Assembly (NCBI RefSeq): GCF_027111335.1
Contig: NZ_CP114288.1
Coordinates: 3,534,001 to 3,598,000 of the forward strand
DNA length: 64,000 bases
Direction of reading: 5' to 3'
Source: Flavobacterium aquiphilum
GTDB lineage: Bacteria; Bacteroidota; Bacteroidia; Flavobacteriales; Flavobacteriaceae
The notes below the pieces were generated by a model. It saw only the letters and a program-made list of their open reading frames with translations. It had not been told where the DNA came from and did no database searches. Positions 18,348-27,436 of the stretch are shown one piece after another. The position numbers and the translations under genes are program-made. How positions within the stretch are numbered: position 1 is the first letter of the stretch; every line of letters starts with the position of its first letter.

Positions 18348-21300
18348 TTATTTTATAATATTCAAATCTGAGTTAAAAGAATTTTTATACTTTTTGATAT
18401 ATTCTGAAGGTGTCATTCCGAAGAGCTTAACAAACTGCTGCCTGAAATATTTTGGGTCTTCAAAACCAACCTCAACACTAGCCTGTGCAATATTCATATT
18501 CTCGGTAAGCATCAACATGGCTGCTCTACGAATACGAATAGAACGTATGAACGCATTAAGTGTTTGCCCTGAAATGATTTTAATTTTAGTATAAAGAGTC
18601 CTATGGCTCATTCCCATCTCGGTTGCGAAATTCTTAATGGTAAAATCACGCTTATGAATATTGGCTTCTATAATATCAATGCATTTTTTTAAAATCTCCT
18701 GATATTCGGCCGGAACCTTCTGAGTATTTTCTTTAAGAGTAATACTATCCAGAAAATAGGATCTCAAATTACTGCGACTCTTCAATAATGATTCGACACG
18801 CGCAACCAATAAATCATCATCAAACGGTTTGGTAATATAATCGTCAGCTCCATCACTTATTCCCTGAAGATGCGTCTCAGGATTCTTTGATGCAGTCAGC
18901 AATACAACCGGAATATGGGACAGATCGCTGTTTTCTTTTATTTTTCGGCACAATTCAAGACCATCCATAACGTCCATGGCAATATCGCTGATAACTAAAT
19001 CAGGCATGTGCTTTTTAATTAGTTTTAAACCTTCCTCACCGTTATCAGCACTATATATTATATGAGTATCTGTGAAAAGCCTGATTAGATAATTTCTGAT
19101 ATCCGTATTATCATCTATGATTAAAAGTGTGCGTTTATCAGTCAGCATCACTTTATGCAGTTCCTGTTCTGAAACAGAATTGGCAGCTACATCAATAATT
19201 TCTTCTACATCATCAGTCATTAATTCTTCGACCAATGGGCTCAATTTTGGAGCAACAATATTAATCTGCAAGTCTTTAAAATGATCTTCCCCTTTTAAGA
19301 AAGTCAATTTAAAAACACTTCCTTTCCCTATTTCGCTAGTACAGCTTACGGTACCTTTATGTTTTTCGACAAAATATCTAACTATAAACAACCCTATTCC
19401 AAAACCTGCACTTCCACCTACAGGCGCTTTTGAATTTACCCTTTTAAATTTCTCAAAAATAGTTTCCAAATCCTCTGCACCAATTCCTGTCCCGCTATCA
19501 AAGACTTCGATGATTACATCGGTTTGAGTTTCTGATAAATGAAGACTTATTTCTCCTCCCGCAGGAGTGAATTTGAATGCATTGGAAATCAAATTAAATA
19601 AGGATATTTCAATTTTTTCGTAGTCTCCTATTATTTCTATATTACTTTCAGGTATCTGAAAAGTGTAATCAATTTTCTTATCTTTCGCTTGGTTTACAAA
19701 ATACTGATACACTTCATAACAAAGATTGTTTACGTTTATGGCTGACATCCTTAATTCATCCCCGTCATTTTCTGCCTTACGGAAAAGCAACAATTGATCT
19801 ACCAAACTCAAAAGCCTTTTGGCATTTCTATGTGCAATTACCAAATCACTTATGGAAGTACTGTTCTCAACATTGCCTTTTTGAATCACTTTCTTTAACG
19901 GATTAATAATCAAAGAAAGCGGAGTACGGAACTCATGGGAGATATAGGTGAACATTGACGATTGTTTTTCGGCAATTTCCTTTTCTTTTGCTCGCTCTAA
20001 TTCGGCAATTTTTACTTTATATTTTAATTTTTCTTTGTTTTTATTATATGTAATATAAGCGAAAATAATCCCCGCTCCCAGCAATAAATAAAGGCTATAC
20101 GCCCACCAGCTTCTATACCAAGGAGGCGAAACTATAACTGTAACAAGGCTTTCTTCTTTATTCCAGCCACCTCTGAAGTTTGTTGTTTTTACTTTGAATA
20201 CATATTTCCCTTCGGTCAGTTTTGCGTAATTAGCCTTTCGCGCTTGGCCAACATAATTCCATTGATTATCCCAACCTTCCAAATAATAGGCATAATTTAT
20301 TTTGTCGGCATTATTATAATTCAATGCTACAAATTCGATCGATAAGGTTGTTTGATCATAAGGCAAGTCCACCTCTTTGATTCTTCCCGAATCCCATTCT
20401 GAAATTAGTTCATTCTTGCTTTCCTCAATTGGTTGATTGTTTACATAAAAATCGGTAAGCAATAGATTGTTCTTCTGATTAAATTCTTTTATATCTTCTG
20501 GAAAAAAAGAATTAAAACCATTAATTCCACCAAAAAGAAATTCCCCAGTGGACAATTTCAATCCTGCATTAAAACTGAACTGATTACTTTGTAATCCGTC
20601 ATTTACCGAAAAATTTCTGAACGTTTTGTTTTTTTTATCAAATCGGCAAATTCCGTTGTAAGTACTCATCCATAAATTTCCAGATCTATCTTCCAGCAGT
20701 CTCAAAATCGTATTGGAAGGCAAGCCATCATCAGTGCTCAACCTTTTGAAAGTCTTCTTTTTACGGTCAAACAGCAGTAGCCCTCCTTCCTGAGTACCCA
20801 ACCAAAGATTTTTGTTTTTATCCTCAAGTATACACCTGATAGGGTTACCAATTAAAAACTTCTGGAATTTTTTACTCTTTTTATCAATAGCTAATAATGA
20901 TGTATAATTACAGCCCCAAAACTTACCGTCACTAGCCTCAATAAGACACTGTAAATTATCAATGGCTTTATTAAAAAGTACAAAACTGTTTTTAGTTCTG
21001 TCAAATAAATACAATGAGCCCTCATTTGTTGCACTTGCCCAAATATCCCCATCGAAGTCTTTATATACAAACCAGATGTTTTTTTCAATCTGTTTGGTAA
21101 ATGGATTGTAACATGAAAACTGAGTAATGGAATTGGTAACAGGATTAATCCGGTTTACTCCTCCTGCCCAAGTTGACACCCAGATTTCATTATTATTATC
21201 TCTAATTATTCCGGTGATAAAATTACTACTGATTTTATGAGATGAAGCTGTAGTATTGTAGATAGTATAAGTATTGTTCTTTTTGTTCCAATATTTCAAA

Positions 21301-22418
21301 CCTGCACCATCTGTTCCTATCCAAAGATTCTTTTTCTCATCTTCGCAAAAAGACAATATAAAATTTTCTGCAGGATCGCTGTCTTTTACATTATATCGAA
21401 TATTTTTAAAATATTTCGGGCTGTTTTCTATCATGCTAATACCGCCGCGTAAAGTGCCTATCCACATATTTCCCGATGCGTCTTCTTGCAAACTCCATAT
21501 TGAATTACTTTTCACAAGCTGTTTGCCTTTAGATAAACTATAAGGAACTGCTTTTTTACTTTGGCCAGTCACTTTATAAATCCCACGGCCATCAGTAGTT
21601 ACCCACATTTCTTTCTTTTTGTCGATACGGATATCCGAAACCGTACAATTAACCGGCAGATAATTAGACGATAAAAAGTTGGTTCGTGTATCAAAAAAAT
21701 AAAGTCCGTCATCTGTACCTAACCAAAGAACCGCATCGTCGGAAAGCTTCATGCATTTTACTTCCCTTGACAATGAATAAACAACCTTCAATTTTTTGGA
21801 ATTATAGTTATATTGACAAATACCTACATTTCTCACATAGACCCAACAGCGGTTATTTTTGGAATCGTTTTCAAGAACCGTAGAATTATAATTAAACAGT
21901 AGCTTATTCGATTGTTCAAGACCGACAGGCTTTCCCGTATAAGAGCCATTCATATAAAGAAGCACTCCAAAATTTTGTGAAGCTACCAATACCTGCTCTT
22001 TTGAAACTGACCGAATCTGATGAACTACATCTTTTAAGACTTGAGTAGTATTATTTTTTGTTACAAAAGTAAGCGGGTGAAAAATGGCTTCTCTTTTATC
22101 AAAAACACAAGCTCCGTTTGCACCGCCTATCCATATGTTTTTTTTATAATCTCCCTCAATATGATAAATTGTATTAAACGATAATGAATTTTTATCATTA
22201 ATCTTATTGCGATACACTTTAAAATTATAGCCGTCATAACGGTTTAATCCGTCATAGGTTCCAAACCACATAAAACCGTCACTATCCTGATAAATTGTTG
22301 TCACTGAATTATTAGACAGCCCATTTGATATATCAAGAAATTTAACCGAATACTCTTGCGAAAAGCCAGTTAAGGAAAGTATGAATAACAGTAAGATATA
22401 TAATACAGAATTCTTCAA
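18348..22418 (-). CDS. Hybrid two-component system sensor/regulator (HTCS)
   Basis: This 1356-residue protein joins sensor kinase and regulator in one chain. After a signal peptide (LLLFILSLTGFSQ) come two seven-bladed propeller regions with many reg_prop repeats (about 25-650, motifs such as GLSNNSVTTIYQD and DGFMWFGTYDGLNRYD), a Y_Y_Y domain (about 690-770), one transmembrane helix (about 775-795), a HisKA domain with phospho-acceptor His828 (SHEFRTP), an HATPase domain (GFGIGLFIV), a receiver with Asp1145 (LVISDIAMDVMDG) and a C-terminal AraC-type DNA-binding domain (about 1255-1350). HTCS proteins bind oligosaccharides in the periplasm and activate their PUL, so it is probably the activator of the susE-C-D-GH30 operon. 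Confidence 0.96.
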   Translation of the reverse strand: MKNSVLYILLLFILSLTGFSQEYSVKFLDISNGLSNNSVTTIYQDSDGFMWFGTYDGLNRYDGYNFKVYRNKINDKNSLSFNTIYHIEGDYKKNIWIGGANGACVFDKREAIFHPLTFVTKNNTTQVLKDVVHQIRSVSKEQVLVASQNFGVLLYMNGSYTGKPVGLEQSNKLLFNYNSTVLENDSKNNRCWVYVRNVGICQYNYNSKKLKVVYSLSREVKCMKLSDDAVLWLGTDDGLYFFDTRTNFLSSNYLPVNCTVSDIRIDKKKEMWVTTDGRGIYKVTGQSKKAVPYSLSKGKQLVKSNSIWSLQEDASGNMWIGTLRGGISMIENSPKYFKNIRYNVKDSDPAENFILSFCEDEKKNLWIGTDGAGLKYWNKKNNTYTIYNTTASSHKISSNFITGIIRDNNNEIWVSTWAGGVNRINPVTNSITQFSCYNPFTKQIEKNIWFVYKDFDGDIWASATNEGSLYLFDRTKNSFVLFNKAIDNLQCLIEASDGKFWGCNYTSLLAIDKKSKKFQKFLIGNPIRCILEDKNKNLWLGTQEGGLLLFDRKKKTFKRLSTDDGLPSNTILRLLEDRSGNLWMSTYNGICRFDKKNKTFRNFSVNDGLQSNQFSFNAGLKLSTGEFLFGGINGFNSFFPEDIKEFNQKNNLLLTDFYVNNQPIEESKNELISEWDSGRIKEVDLPYDQTTLSIEFVALNYNNADKINYAYYLEGWDNQWNYVGQARKANYAKLTEGKYVFKVKTTNFRGGWNKEESLVTVIVSPPWYRSWWAYSLYLLLGAGIIFAYITYNKNKEKLKYKVKIAELERAKEKEIAEKQSSMFTYISHEFRTPLSLIINPLKKVIQKGNVENSTSISDLVIAHRNAKRLLSLVDQLLLFRKAENDGDELRMSAINVNNLCYEVYQYFVNQAKDKKIDYTFQIPESNIEIIGDYEKIEISLFNLISNAFKFTPAGGEISLHLSETQTDVIIEVFDSGTGIGAEDLETIFEKFKRVNSKAPVGGSAGFGIGLFIVRYFVEKHKGTVSCTSEIGKGSVFKLTFLKGEDHFKDLQINIVAPKLSPLVEELMTDDVEEIIDVAANSVSEQELHKVMLTDKRTLLIIDDNTDIRNYLIRLFTDTHIIYSADNGEEGLKLIKKHMPDLVISDIAMDVMDGLELCRKIKENSDLSHIPVVLLTASKNPETHLQGISDGADDYITKPFDDDLLVARVESLLKSRSNLRSYFLDSITLKENTQKVPAEYQEILKKCIDIIEANIHKRDFTIKNFATEMGMSHRTLYTKIKIISGQTLNAFIRSIRIRRAAMLMLTENMNIAQASVEVGFEDPKYFRQQFVKLFGMTPSEYIKKYKNSFNSDLNIIK

Positions 22419-22613
22419 GGAAAAAAGTTTAGAGATTAACCAACTGAATTAATTTTGAAAAGTACAATTATTAACCAATTTTATCAATATTAAAGATAAA
22501 TATCTCTTTAAAATTATTCCTTTTTTCAATTATACAAGGCATTTCAGGTTAATTTTTAGTAAGTCTTTCAAAATAGTTTCCACCTAAAATGACAATGCCA
22601 ATGAACAGTAAAA

Positions 22614-22957
22614 CTATCTATAATTTTCATCTCCAAAAAATTCTTGAGCTTTTGGAAGTCCTGCCTTCTCTAATATTTGATTCGCAGCTTTCGTCTTCTC
22701 TTCACACATCTCACCAAGAGCAACAATCTCAACGCCATTAATATGTCTCATACGTTCAACAGCATCGGGTCCGTGCATTCCTAAACCAATAAACGCAAAC
22801 GAACTTTTGGGATTGGTACACAAACCATTCTCAAAACATCAGTCTGTCCTTTCGGGCGTTTTGGGGCATTCGTTTTTATCATTTGGACACTTGCCCCGAT
22901 CCATCCTAAAGAAGTGCAACAGATAAGCAGAATGGATTTAAAAAAAGTTTTCCTCAT
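22614..22957 (-). pseudogene. Remnant of a Gfo/Idh/MocA family (GH109-like) oxidoreductase
   Basis: An ATG at 22957 opens a secretion-signal-like N-terminus (MRKTFFKSILLICCTSLGW) followed by a stretch typical of secreted GH109-like proteins (PKRPKGQTDVLRM, then VPIPKVR). The frame then breaks at the A run 22797-22799. The homology goes on in the next frame as FAFIGLGMHGPDAVERM, which is the NAD-binding glycine motif, through EIVALGE and AGLPKAQEFFGDEN to a TAG at 22614. One added base restores one frame. Only about 114 of the usual 430-470 residues remain, with nothing recognisable after the stop, so it is truncated as well as frameshifted. It lies beside an amino-sugar module, which fits a former N-acetylhexosaminidase. 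Confidence 0.8.
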
Positions 22958-23088
22958 ATTTATTCAAATTAATTATTAAAACCCATCAAATCGTTTTATT
23001 TGAAATTATAAAAAACTGCAGCTAATTTTTGAATTTTGTTACGAAACTATCTATAACATTTTTTTCACGCTGGAAAAACTAATAAAAA

Positions 23089-23102
23089 TGTTTTCGAACA
23101 CA
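23089..23102. promoter_or_regulatory. LacI-type operator, site 1 (distal) upstream of the CBM9-like gene
   Basis: TGTTTTCGAACACA, a 14-base palindrome with 6 of 7 paired positions and the central CG typical of LacI-family operators. Its centre is 23 bases from that of the next site. Together with the three other copies it defines a consensus of about TGTGTTCGAACACA. Confidence 0.75.
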
Positions 23103-23111
23103 CTTATTTCA

Positions 23112-23125
23112 TGTTCTCGAACACA
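23112..23125. promoter_or_regulatory. LacI-type operator, site 2 (proximal) upstream of the CBM9-like gene
   Basis: TGTTCTCGAACACA, 5 of 7 paired positions around a central CG. It ends 40 bases before the first base of the -7 box of the following promoter, exactly as in the matching pair at 25128-25164. Confidence 0.72.
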
Positions 23126-23140
23126 AAAAATAAAAAACTC

Positions 23141-23172
23141 TTGCAAAAAACAAAAAAACAAACCTATTTTTG
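23141..23172 (+). promoter_or_regulatory. Promoter of the CBM9-like gene
   Basis: TTG at 23141-23143, 21 bases of spacer, then TATTTTTG at 23165-23172, a full match to TAnnTTTG. The start codon is 97 bases after the box. The operators lie upstream of the -33 element and not over the promoter, which suggests activation more than simple blocking. Confidence 0.7.
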
Positions 23173-23268
23173 CTCAAAAAAATTTGATTGATTTGAAATA
23201 GAAAAATTTAAAAGGTTTCTAATTCTAACATCCAACAAAAAATAATTCAGCTTAAAACAAATCCAAAA

Positions 23269-23916
23269 ATGAAAGAATACGTAGTTAATTCGATTGAAAA
23301 AGCCTCACTTACTATCACTGGAAAAGGCGATGATATTTTGTGGAATCAAGCAATAGAACTGACCGATTTTTGTTCTCCATGGGACAGTACGGAAGTCTCA
23401 AAAATTATATTTAAAGCACTTTGGGATTCCGAAAAGCTCTTTTTCAACTTTACCGTTCATGATTCTTCAATTCATATAGTAAAAACAGATGACAGTTTTG
23501 CTAGTATCAATGATTCTGATAGAGTCGAATTGTTTTTTAGACAGGACGAGTCCCTAAACCCATATTACTGTCTGGAAATGGATACTGAGGCACGATTAAT
23601 GGATTTTATTGCTTATCCGGAGAAAAACTTGGATTTTAGCTGGAATTGGCCAAAAGATGACATCCACATCAAGTCATCTGTAAATCAAGATTCTTTTACT
23701 GTTGAAGGCTGGATTTCTATACAATCTTTAAAAGGTTTTAAACTAATTAAAGACAATAAAATCGAAACCGGAATTTTCAGGGCTAAATATTCTCCGAATC
23801 AAGACGGAATCTTTGAACCTACCTGGATAACATGGGCAAACCCAAACACGGAAACACCAAATTTCCATATCGCTTCATCTTTCGGAATACTAATCTTAAA
23901 TAACTATCCGATATAG
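23269..23916 (+). CDS. CBM9-like carbohydrate-binding protein, cytoplasmic
   Basis: This 215-residue protein is almost entirely one beta-sandwich of the carbohydrate-binding module family 9 type found in xylanases (blocks ALWDSEKLFFNFTVHD, DRVELFF and FRAKYSPNQDGIFEPTWITW). It has no signal peptide and no catalytic domain, so it may bind a sugar inside the cell. It has its own promoter with a LacI-type operator pair matching that of the operon at 25290. Its last 13 bases overlap the end of the convergent lacI-type gene. The fold call is fairly sure; the role is not known. Confidence 0.8.
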   Translation: MKEYVVNSIEKASLTITGKGDDILWNQAIELTDFCSPWDSTEVSKIIFKALWDSEKLFFNFTVHDSSIHIVKTDDSFASINDSDRVELFFRQDESLNPYYCLEMDTEARLMDFIAYPEKNLDFSWNWPKDDIHIKSSVNQDSFTVEGWISIQSLKGFKLIKDNKIETGIFRAKYSPNQDGIFEPTWITWANPNTETPNFHIASSFGILILNNYPI

Positions 23917-24944
23917 TATGCAGCGTTTTCAGAATTAGCAATGTCTATAGACAAAAGAATAGTTTTAGGAATTTGTTTTTCAAAAAGGAAAAACTCAATT
24001 ATGGAAGTAACTCCCAAATAGGCTTGCTTTTTTTGATTTTGATGTATTAAAAAATCAATTACTCCCTGATTCAAATAATTCACATTATTATCAATCAAAT
24101 CATATCCAATCAATGCAATCTTTTCGTTGTTTGATTCAGCTATAATTTTGGCTATTTGATAGGCTTTAGATGTAGAAACAAATATTCCTGACAAATCTGG
24201 ATTTTCACCGAGGAAATTTTCGAAATTAACCTCAACATTTGGACTTTTTAATTTTAAGGTTACTATAGAATAGTCCTGTTTTTCTTTTTCTCCAAAATAA
24301 TTTCGGAAGCCTCTCTCCTTCTCCTGCAAGTGACTTGCATTCTTCAATGACTCATCTATATGAACAATGGCAATTTTACCATTTGAAGTAATAGATTCCA
24401 TTAATTTTGCAGCAACGCGACCACTCTTATATAAATCCTGACCTACAAAGCCACTTACAAAATCGGATTGAACTTGATTATTGAAAGTATTCATAATGAT
24501 ATTTGATTCCTCATATTTCGTTATAACTTCCAATGTCTCTTTTTGGAATAAAGGCGGTAACAAAACAGCATCTGGTGACTTTTCCAAAATGGTGTCATGA
24601 ATTTTCAAGAAAGATTTCTTTTCCTCGGGATTAAAGAAAAACGTTTCAATAGAAAAATTATAAGCTCTATATTCCTGCCTCGCTTCTTCAATCCCTTTTA
24701 TACATGGTTCCCAAAAAGGATCAATTTTAGGATCTGGAAGCAATATATAAATGCGATATACTTTATTGTTCTTTAAATTTCTGGCTATAAGATTAGGCTG
24801 GTAGTCTATTACATCCAGGACTTCATTTATCTTTTTTAATGCATCCTCAGAAACTTTTCCTCTTTTATGCAAAACCCTATCGACAGTTCCTTTTGAAACT
24901 CCGGCCATTTGGGCAATATCTTTTATAGTATATTTTTTATTCAT
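23904..24944 (-). CDS. LacI family transcriptional regulator
   Basis: The protein (about 346 residues from the ATG at 24944) has an N-terminal LacI helix-turn-helix (YTIKDIAQMAGVSKGTVDRV) followed by the hinge block KINEVLDVIDYQPNLIARNLK, and a periplasmic-binding-protein-like effector domain (about 60-345). An in-frame GTG two codons upstream is less likely. It lies between two genes or operons that carry matching LacI-type operator pairs, so it is the best candidate for their regulator. Its own -7 box ends five bases before the ATG, so the mRNA is probably leaderless. The effector is presumably an amino sugar or derivative. Confidence 0.93.
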   Translation of the reverse strand: MNKKYTIKDIAQMAGVSKGTVDRVLHKRGKVSEDALKKINEVLDVIDYQPNLIARNLKNNKVYRIYILLPDPKIDPFWEPCIKGIEEARQEYRAYNFSIETFFFNPEEKKSFLKIHDTILEKSPDAVLLPPLFQKETLEVITKYEESNIIMNTFNNQVQSDFVSGFVGQDLYKSGRVAAKLMESITSNGKIAIVHIDESLKNASHLQEKERGFRNYFGEKEKQDYSIVTLKLKSPNVEVNFENFLGENPDLSGIFVSTSKAYQIAKIIAESNNEKIALIGYDLIDNNVNYLNQGVIDFLIHQNQKKQAYLGVTSIIEFFLFEKQIPKTILLSIDIANSENAAYYIG

Positions 24945-24949
24945 AATCA

Positions 24950-24957
24950 CAAATATA
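24950..24957 (-). promoter_or_regulatory. Promoter -7 box of the lacI-type gene, probably leaderless
   Basis: On the minus strand TATATTTG fits TAnnTTTG and ends five bases before the ATG at 24944, so transcription should start at or next to the start codon. No clear -33 element is seen. Confidence 0.6.
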
Positions 24958-25127
24958 TTTGTTTCTTAAAAAAGATTCATGTTTTTTTTACATTTAAGTA
25001 ACTTCTCAAATAGACTCCTTCCAAAAATTTATTTAAAATTTGACTAAAACGATTCTAACCCGCTTTTAAAAATCATCGCCTTGAATCAATATAGAATTTC
25101 ACAAATTTAAGAATAGTTTGCTAAAAA

Positions 25128-25141
25128 TGTGTTCGAAAACA
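25128..25141. promoter_or_regulatory. LacI-type operator, site 3 (distal) upstream of the amino-sugar operon
   Basis: TGTGTTCGAAAACA, 6 of 7 paired positions around a central CG, with its centre 23 bases from that of site 4, the same spacing as sites 1 and 2. Confidence 0.78.
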
Positions 25142-25150
25142 CAAATTTAG

Positions 25151-25164
25151 TGTGTTCGAGCACA
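25151..25164. promoter_or_regulatory. LacI-type operator, site 4 (proximal) upstream of the amino-sugar operon
   Basis: TGTGTTCGAGCACA, 6 of 7 paired positions. It ends 40 bases before the first base of the -7 box, identical to the distance at the CBM9-like gene. Confidence 0.78.
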
Positions 25165-25180
25165 TTTTTTATATTTTTCC

Positions 25181-25211
25181 TTGTTTTATTAAAACTTAAT
25201 CTATACTTTCG
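25181..25211 (+). promoter_or_regulatory. Promoter of the amino-sugar operon
   Basis: TTG at 25181-25183, a 20-base spacer, then TACTTTCG at 25204-25211, one base off TAnnTTTG. It starts 17 bases after operator site 4 and lies 79 bases before the ATG at 25290. Confidence 0.65.
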
Positions 25212-25289
25212 CTGTGTTATTATAAACAAATAGAACGTTTTTAACAACCTAAAAAACAAACAAACATTTGATTTTCAATTATTTATATC

Positions 25290-26207
25290 ATGACTAATAT
25301 ACAAAAAAACAAACCAACCCTTGTGATTTTGGCTGCGGGTATGGGTAGCCGATATGGAGGCTTAAAACAAATAGACACGTTTACACCGGAAGGAGATACC
25401 ATAATAGATTTTTCACTTTATGATGCTCTACAAGCTGGCTTTGGAAAATTCGTATTTATAATACGAAAAAGCTTTGAAAAAGAGTTTAAAGAAATTTTCA
25501 ATAAAAAACTGGAAGGAAAAGCAGAAGTAGATTATGTATATCAGGAACTGGAAAATGTACCTGAGAAATATATCAATCCTGAGAGAACAAAACCTTGGGG
25601 TACCGGACATGCACTTTTAATGGCTAAAGATGCTGTTCAGGAAAATTTTGCCATTATCAATGCTGATGATTTTTATGGTACAGAAGCTTTTAAAGTAATG
25701 GCTAAAACTTTGGCCAAAACAGACAAAGAGTCCTATAATTTTAATACAATGGCATATTTGCTAAAAAACACAGTGTCCGATCACGGTTTTGTTTCCAGAG
25801 GGGAATGTGAAGTAAATAAAGATGGGTATCTAACAGGTGTTACCGAACGCACACATATCGAAAAGATTGATAGCAAGTTAATGCGAAAAGACGATAACGA
25901 TGAATTTGTTCCAATTGATGAAAACTGTGTTGTATCAATGAATTTTTGGGGCTTTACACCTAAATGTTTTGATTTCGGAGGAAAATTGTTTGAAGAATTT
26001 TTAGAAGAAACCAAAGACGATTTAAAAGCTGAATTCTATTTACCTTCAATTGTAAATGAAATATTAAAATCGGGAAAAGCAACTGTAAAAGTCTTGAAAT
26101 CAGATTCCAAATGGTTTGGAGTTACTTATAAAGAGGACAAAGAAATAGTGCAGGTCGCCATAAACGAGTTGAAAAAGCAAAATTCTTATCCACGTAATCT
26201 TTGGTAA
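25290..26207 (+). CDS. Sugar-phosphate nucleotidyltransferase
   Basis: This 305-residue cytoplasmic protein starts with the nucleotidyltransferase signature LAAGMGSRYGGLKQ and has the metal-binding block INADDFYG. Such enzymes make an NDP-sugar from a sugar-1-phosphate and an NTP. Its stop is one base before the kinase gene, so the two are translationally linked. A simple reading is that the kinase makes an N-acetylhexosamine 1-phosphate and this enzyme activates it to the UDP form. The family is sure; the substrate is inference. Confidence 0.88.
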   Translation: MTNIQKNKPTLVILAAGMGSRYGGLKQIDTFTPEGDTIIDFSLYDALQAGFGKFVFIIRKSFEKEFKEIFNKKLEGKAEVDYVYQELENVPEKYINPERTKPWGTGHALLMAKDAVQENFAIINADDFYGTEAFKVMAKTLAKTDKESYNFNTMAYLLKNTVSDHGFVSRGECEVNKDGYLTGVTERTHIEKIDSKLMRKDDNDEFVPIDENCVVSMNFWGFTPKCFDFGGKLFEEFLEETKDDLKAEFYLPSIVNEILKSGKATVKVLKSDSKWFGVTYKEDKEIVQVAINELKKQNSYPRNLW

Positions 26208-26208
26208 A

Positions 26209-27288
26209 ATGTTAGAGCAAAAACTGGAATACATTTTTAACAAATTCGACCATGAAAGCGAATTTGATTCTTATCAGGAATTAGCATCGGGCCATATAAA
26301 CGATACCTATTTGATAAAAACAAAAGAGAAACCTTTTTTTGTTTTGCAAAGGATAAATCACGGTGTTTTTAAGGACGTACCCGGACTTATTGAAAATAAG
26401 GTTGCAATAAGCCGTCATATTGAGGAAAAACTTAAAGATTTACCTGAAAAGAAACGAAAACGCCGTGTATTGACATTTGCAAAAACCAATACAGGAGAAT
26501 CGTACTATAAAGACGAAGAAGGAAATTATTGGAATATAATGTACTTTATTGATGACAGCGTAACTTTTGAAATCGTAAGAGATCAAAAAATAGCCTACGA
26601 AGGAGGGCGCTTGATGGGAAAATTTTTAACCCTTACCAATGATTTTAATGCTTCTAAATTGACAGAGGTCATTCCGAAATTTCACGACATGTCTTTTCGC
26701 TATGCACAATTTGAAGATGCATTAAAAGTAGCTTCTAAAGAACGTTTGAACAACGCAAAAGAACAAATTAAACTGGTTGAAAACCTTAAAAAAGAAATGC
26801 ATATTATCCAGCGTTTAAAAGAATCTGGGGCAATCAAAACCCGAGTAACCCACAACGATACCAAAATATCTAATATTCTTTTTAGTTCAAAAAATAAAGG
26901 ACTTTGTGTTATAGACACTGATACGGTGATGCCTGGAATTGTTCATTATGATTTTGGTGATGCAATACGAACTATTTGCAATACAGCCGCTGAAGATGAA
27001 ACCAATTTAGATTTAGTAGAGTTTAATGTCGATTTTTATAAAGCCTATACCAAAGGTTTTCTAAAAAAAATGAAACCCTTTTTGTCTCCAATAGAACTGG
27101 AATACCTTCCGCTGGGAGCCAAAACAATGATATTCATAATGGGGCTTCGCTTTCTCACCGATTATTTAAACGGCGATATTTATTACAAAACCAAATATCC
27201 TGAACATAATTTTGATAGGGCAAAAAATCAATTCAAATTAATTGAAAGCTTTTCAGAGAAGGTATCTACTTTAAAAAAAATAAAATAA
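26209..27288 (+). CDS. NahK-like sugar 1-kinase (APH phosphotransferase family)
   Basis: This 359-residue protein belongs to the aminoglycoside phosphotransferase/choline kinase fold: ASGHINDTYLIK as nucleotide loop, VTHNDTKISNILF as catalytic loop and VIDTDTVMPGIVHYDFGD as metal-binding block. It resembles N-acetylhexosamine 1-kinase (NahK). Relatives in Bacteroidota have sometimes been labelled mucin-desulfating sulfatase, which the kinase motifs contradict. It is the second gene of the LacI-linked operon, one base after the nucleotidyltransferase. Substrate GlcNAc or GalNAc is likely but not proven. Confidence 0.85.
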   Translation: MLEQKLEYIFNKFDHESEFDSYQELASGHINDTYLIKTKEKPFFVLQRINHGVFKDVPGLIENKVAISRHIEEKLKDLPEKKRKRRVLTFAKTNTGESYYKDEEGNYWNIMYFIDDSVTFEIVRDQKIAYEGGRLMGKFLTLTNDFNASKLTEVIPKFHDMSFRYAQFEDALKVASKERLNNAKEQIKLVENLKKEMHIIQRLKESGAIKTRVTHNDTKISNILFSSKNKGLCVIDTDTVMPGIVHYDFGDAIRTICNTAAEDETNLDLVEFNVDFYKAYTKGFLKKMKPFLSPIELEYLPLGAKTMIFIMGLRFLTDYLNGDIYYKTKYPEHNFDRAKNQFKLIESFSEKVSTLKKIK

Positions 27289-27436
27289 ATAATTACAAAA
27301 TCATCAAAGAAGCAAATTGGGATGAGAATGAATTAATACAGATTAAATAGTAATTCCCTACATGGAAGTATTGTTTAAAATCAAATTACCCCACAAACAT
27401 TGATTTAAAATTATAAATAATAAAGACATTAACACC

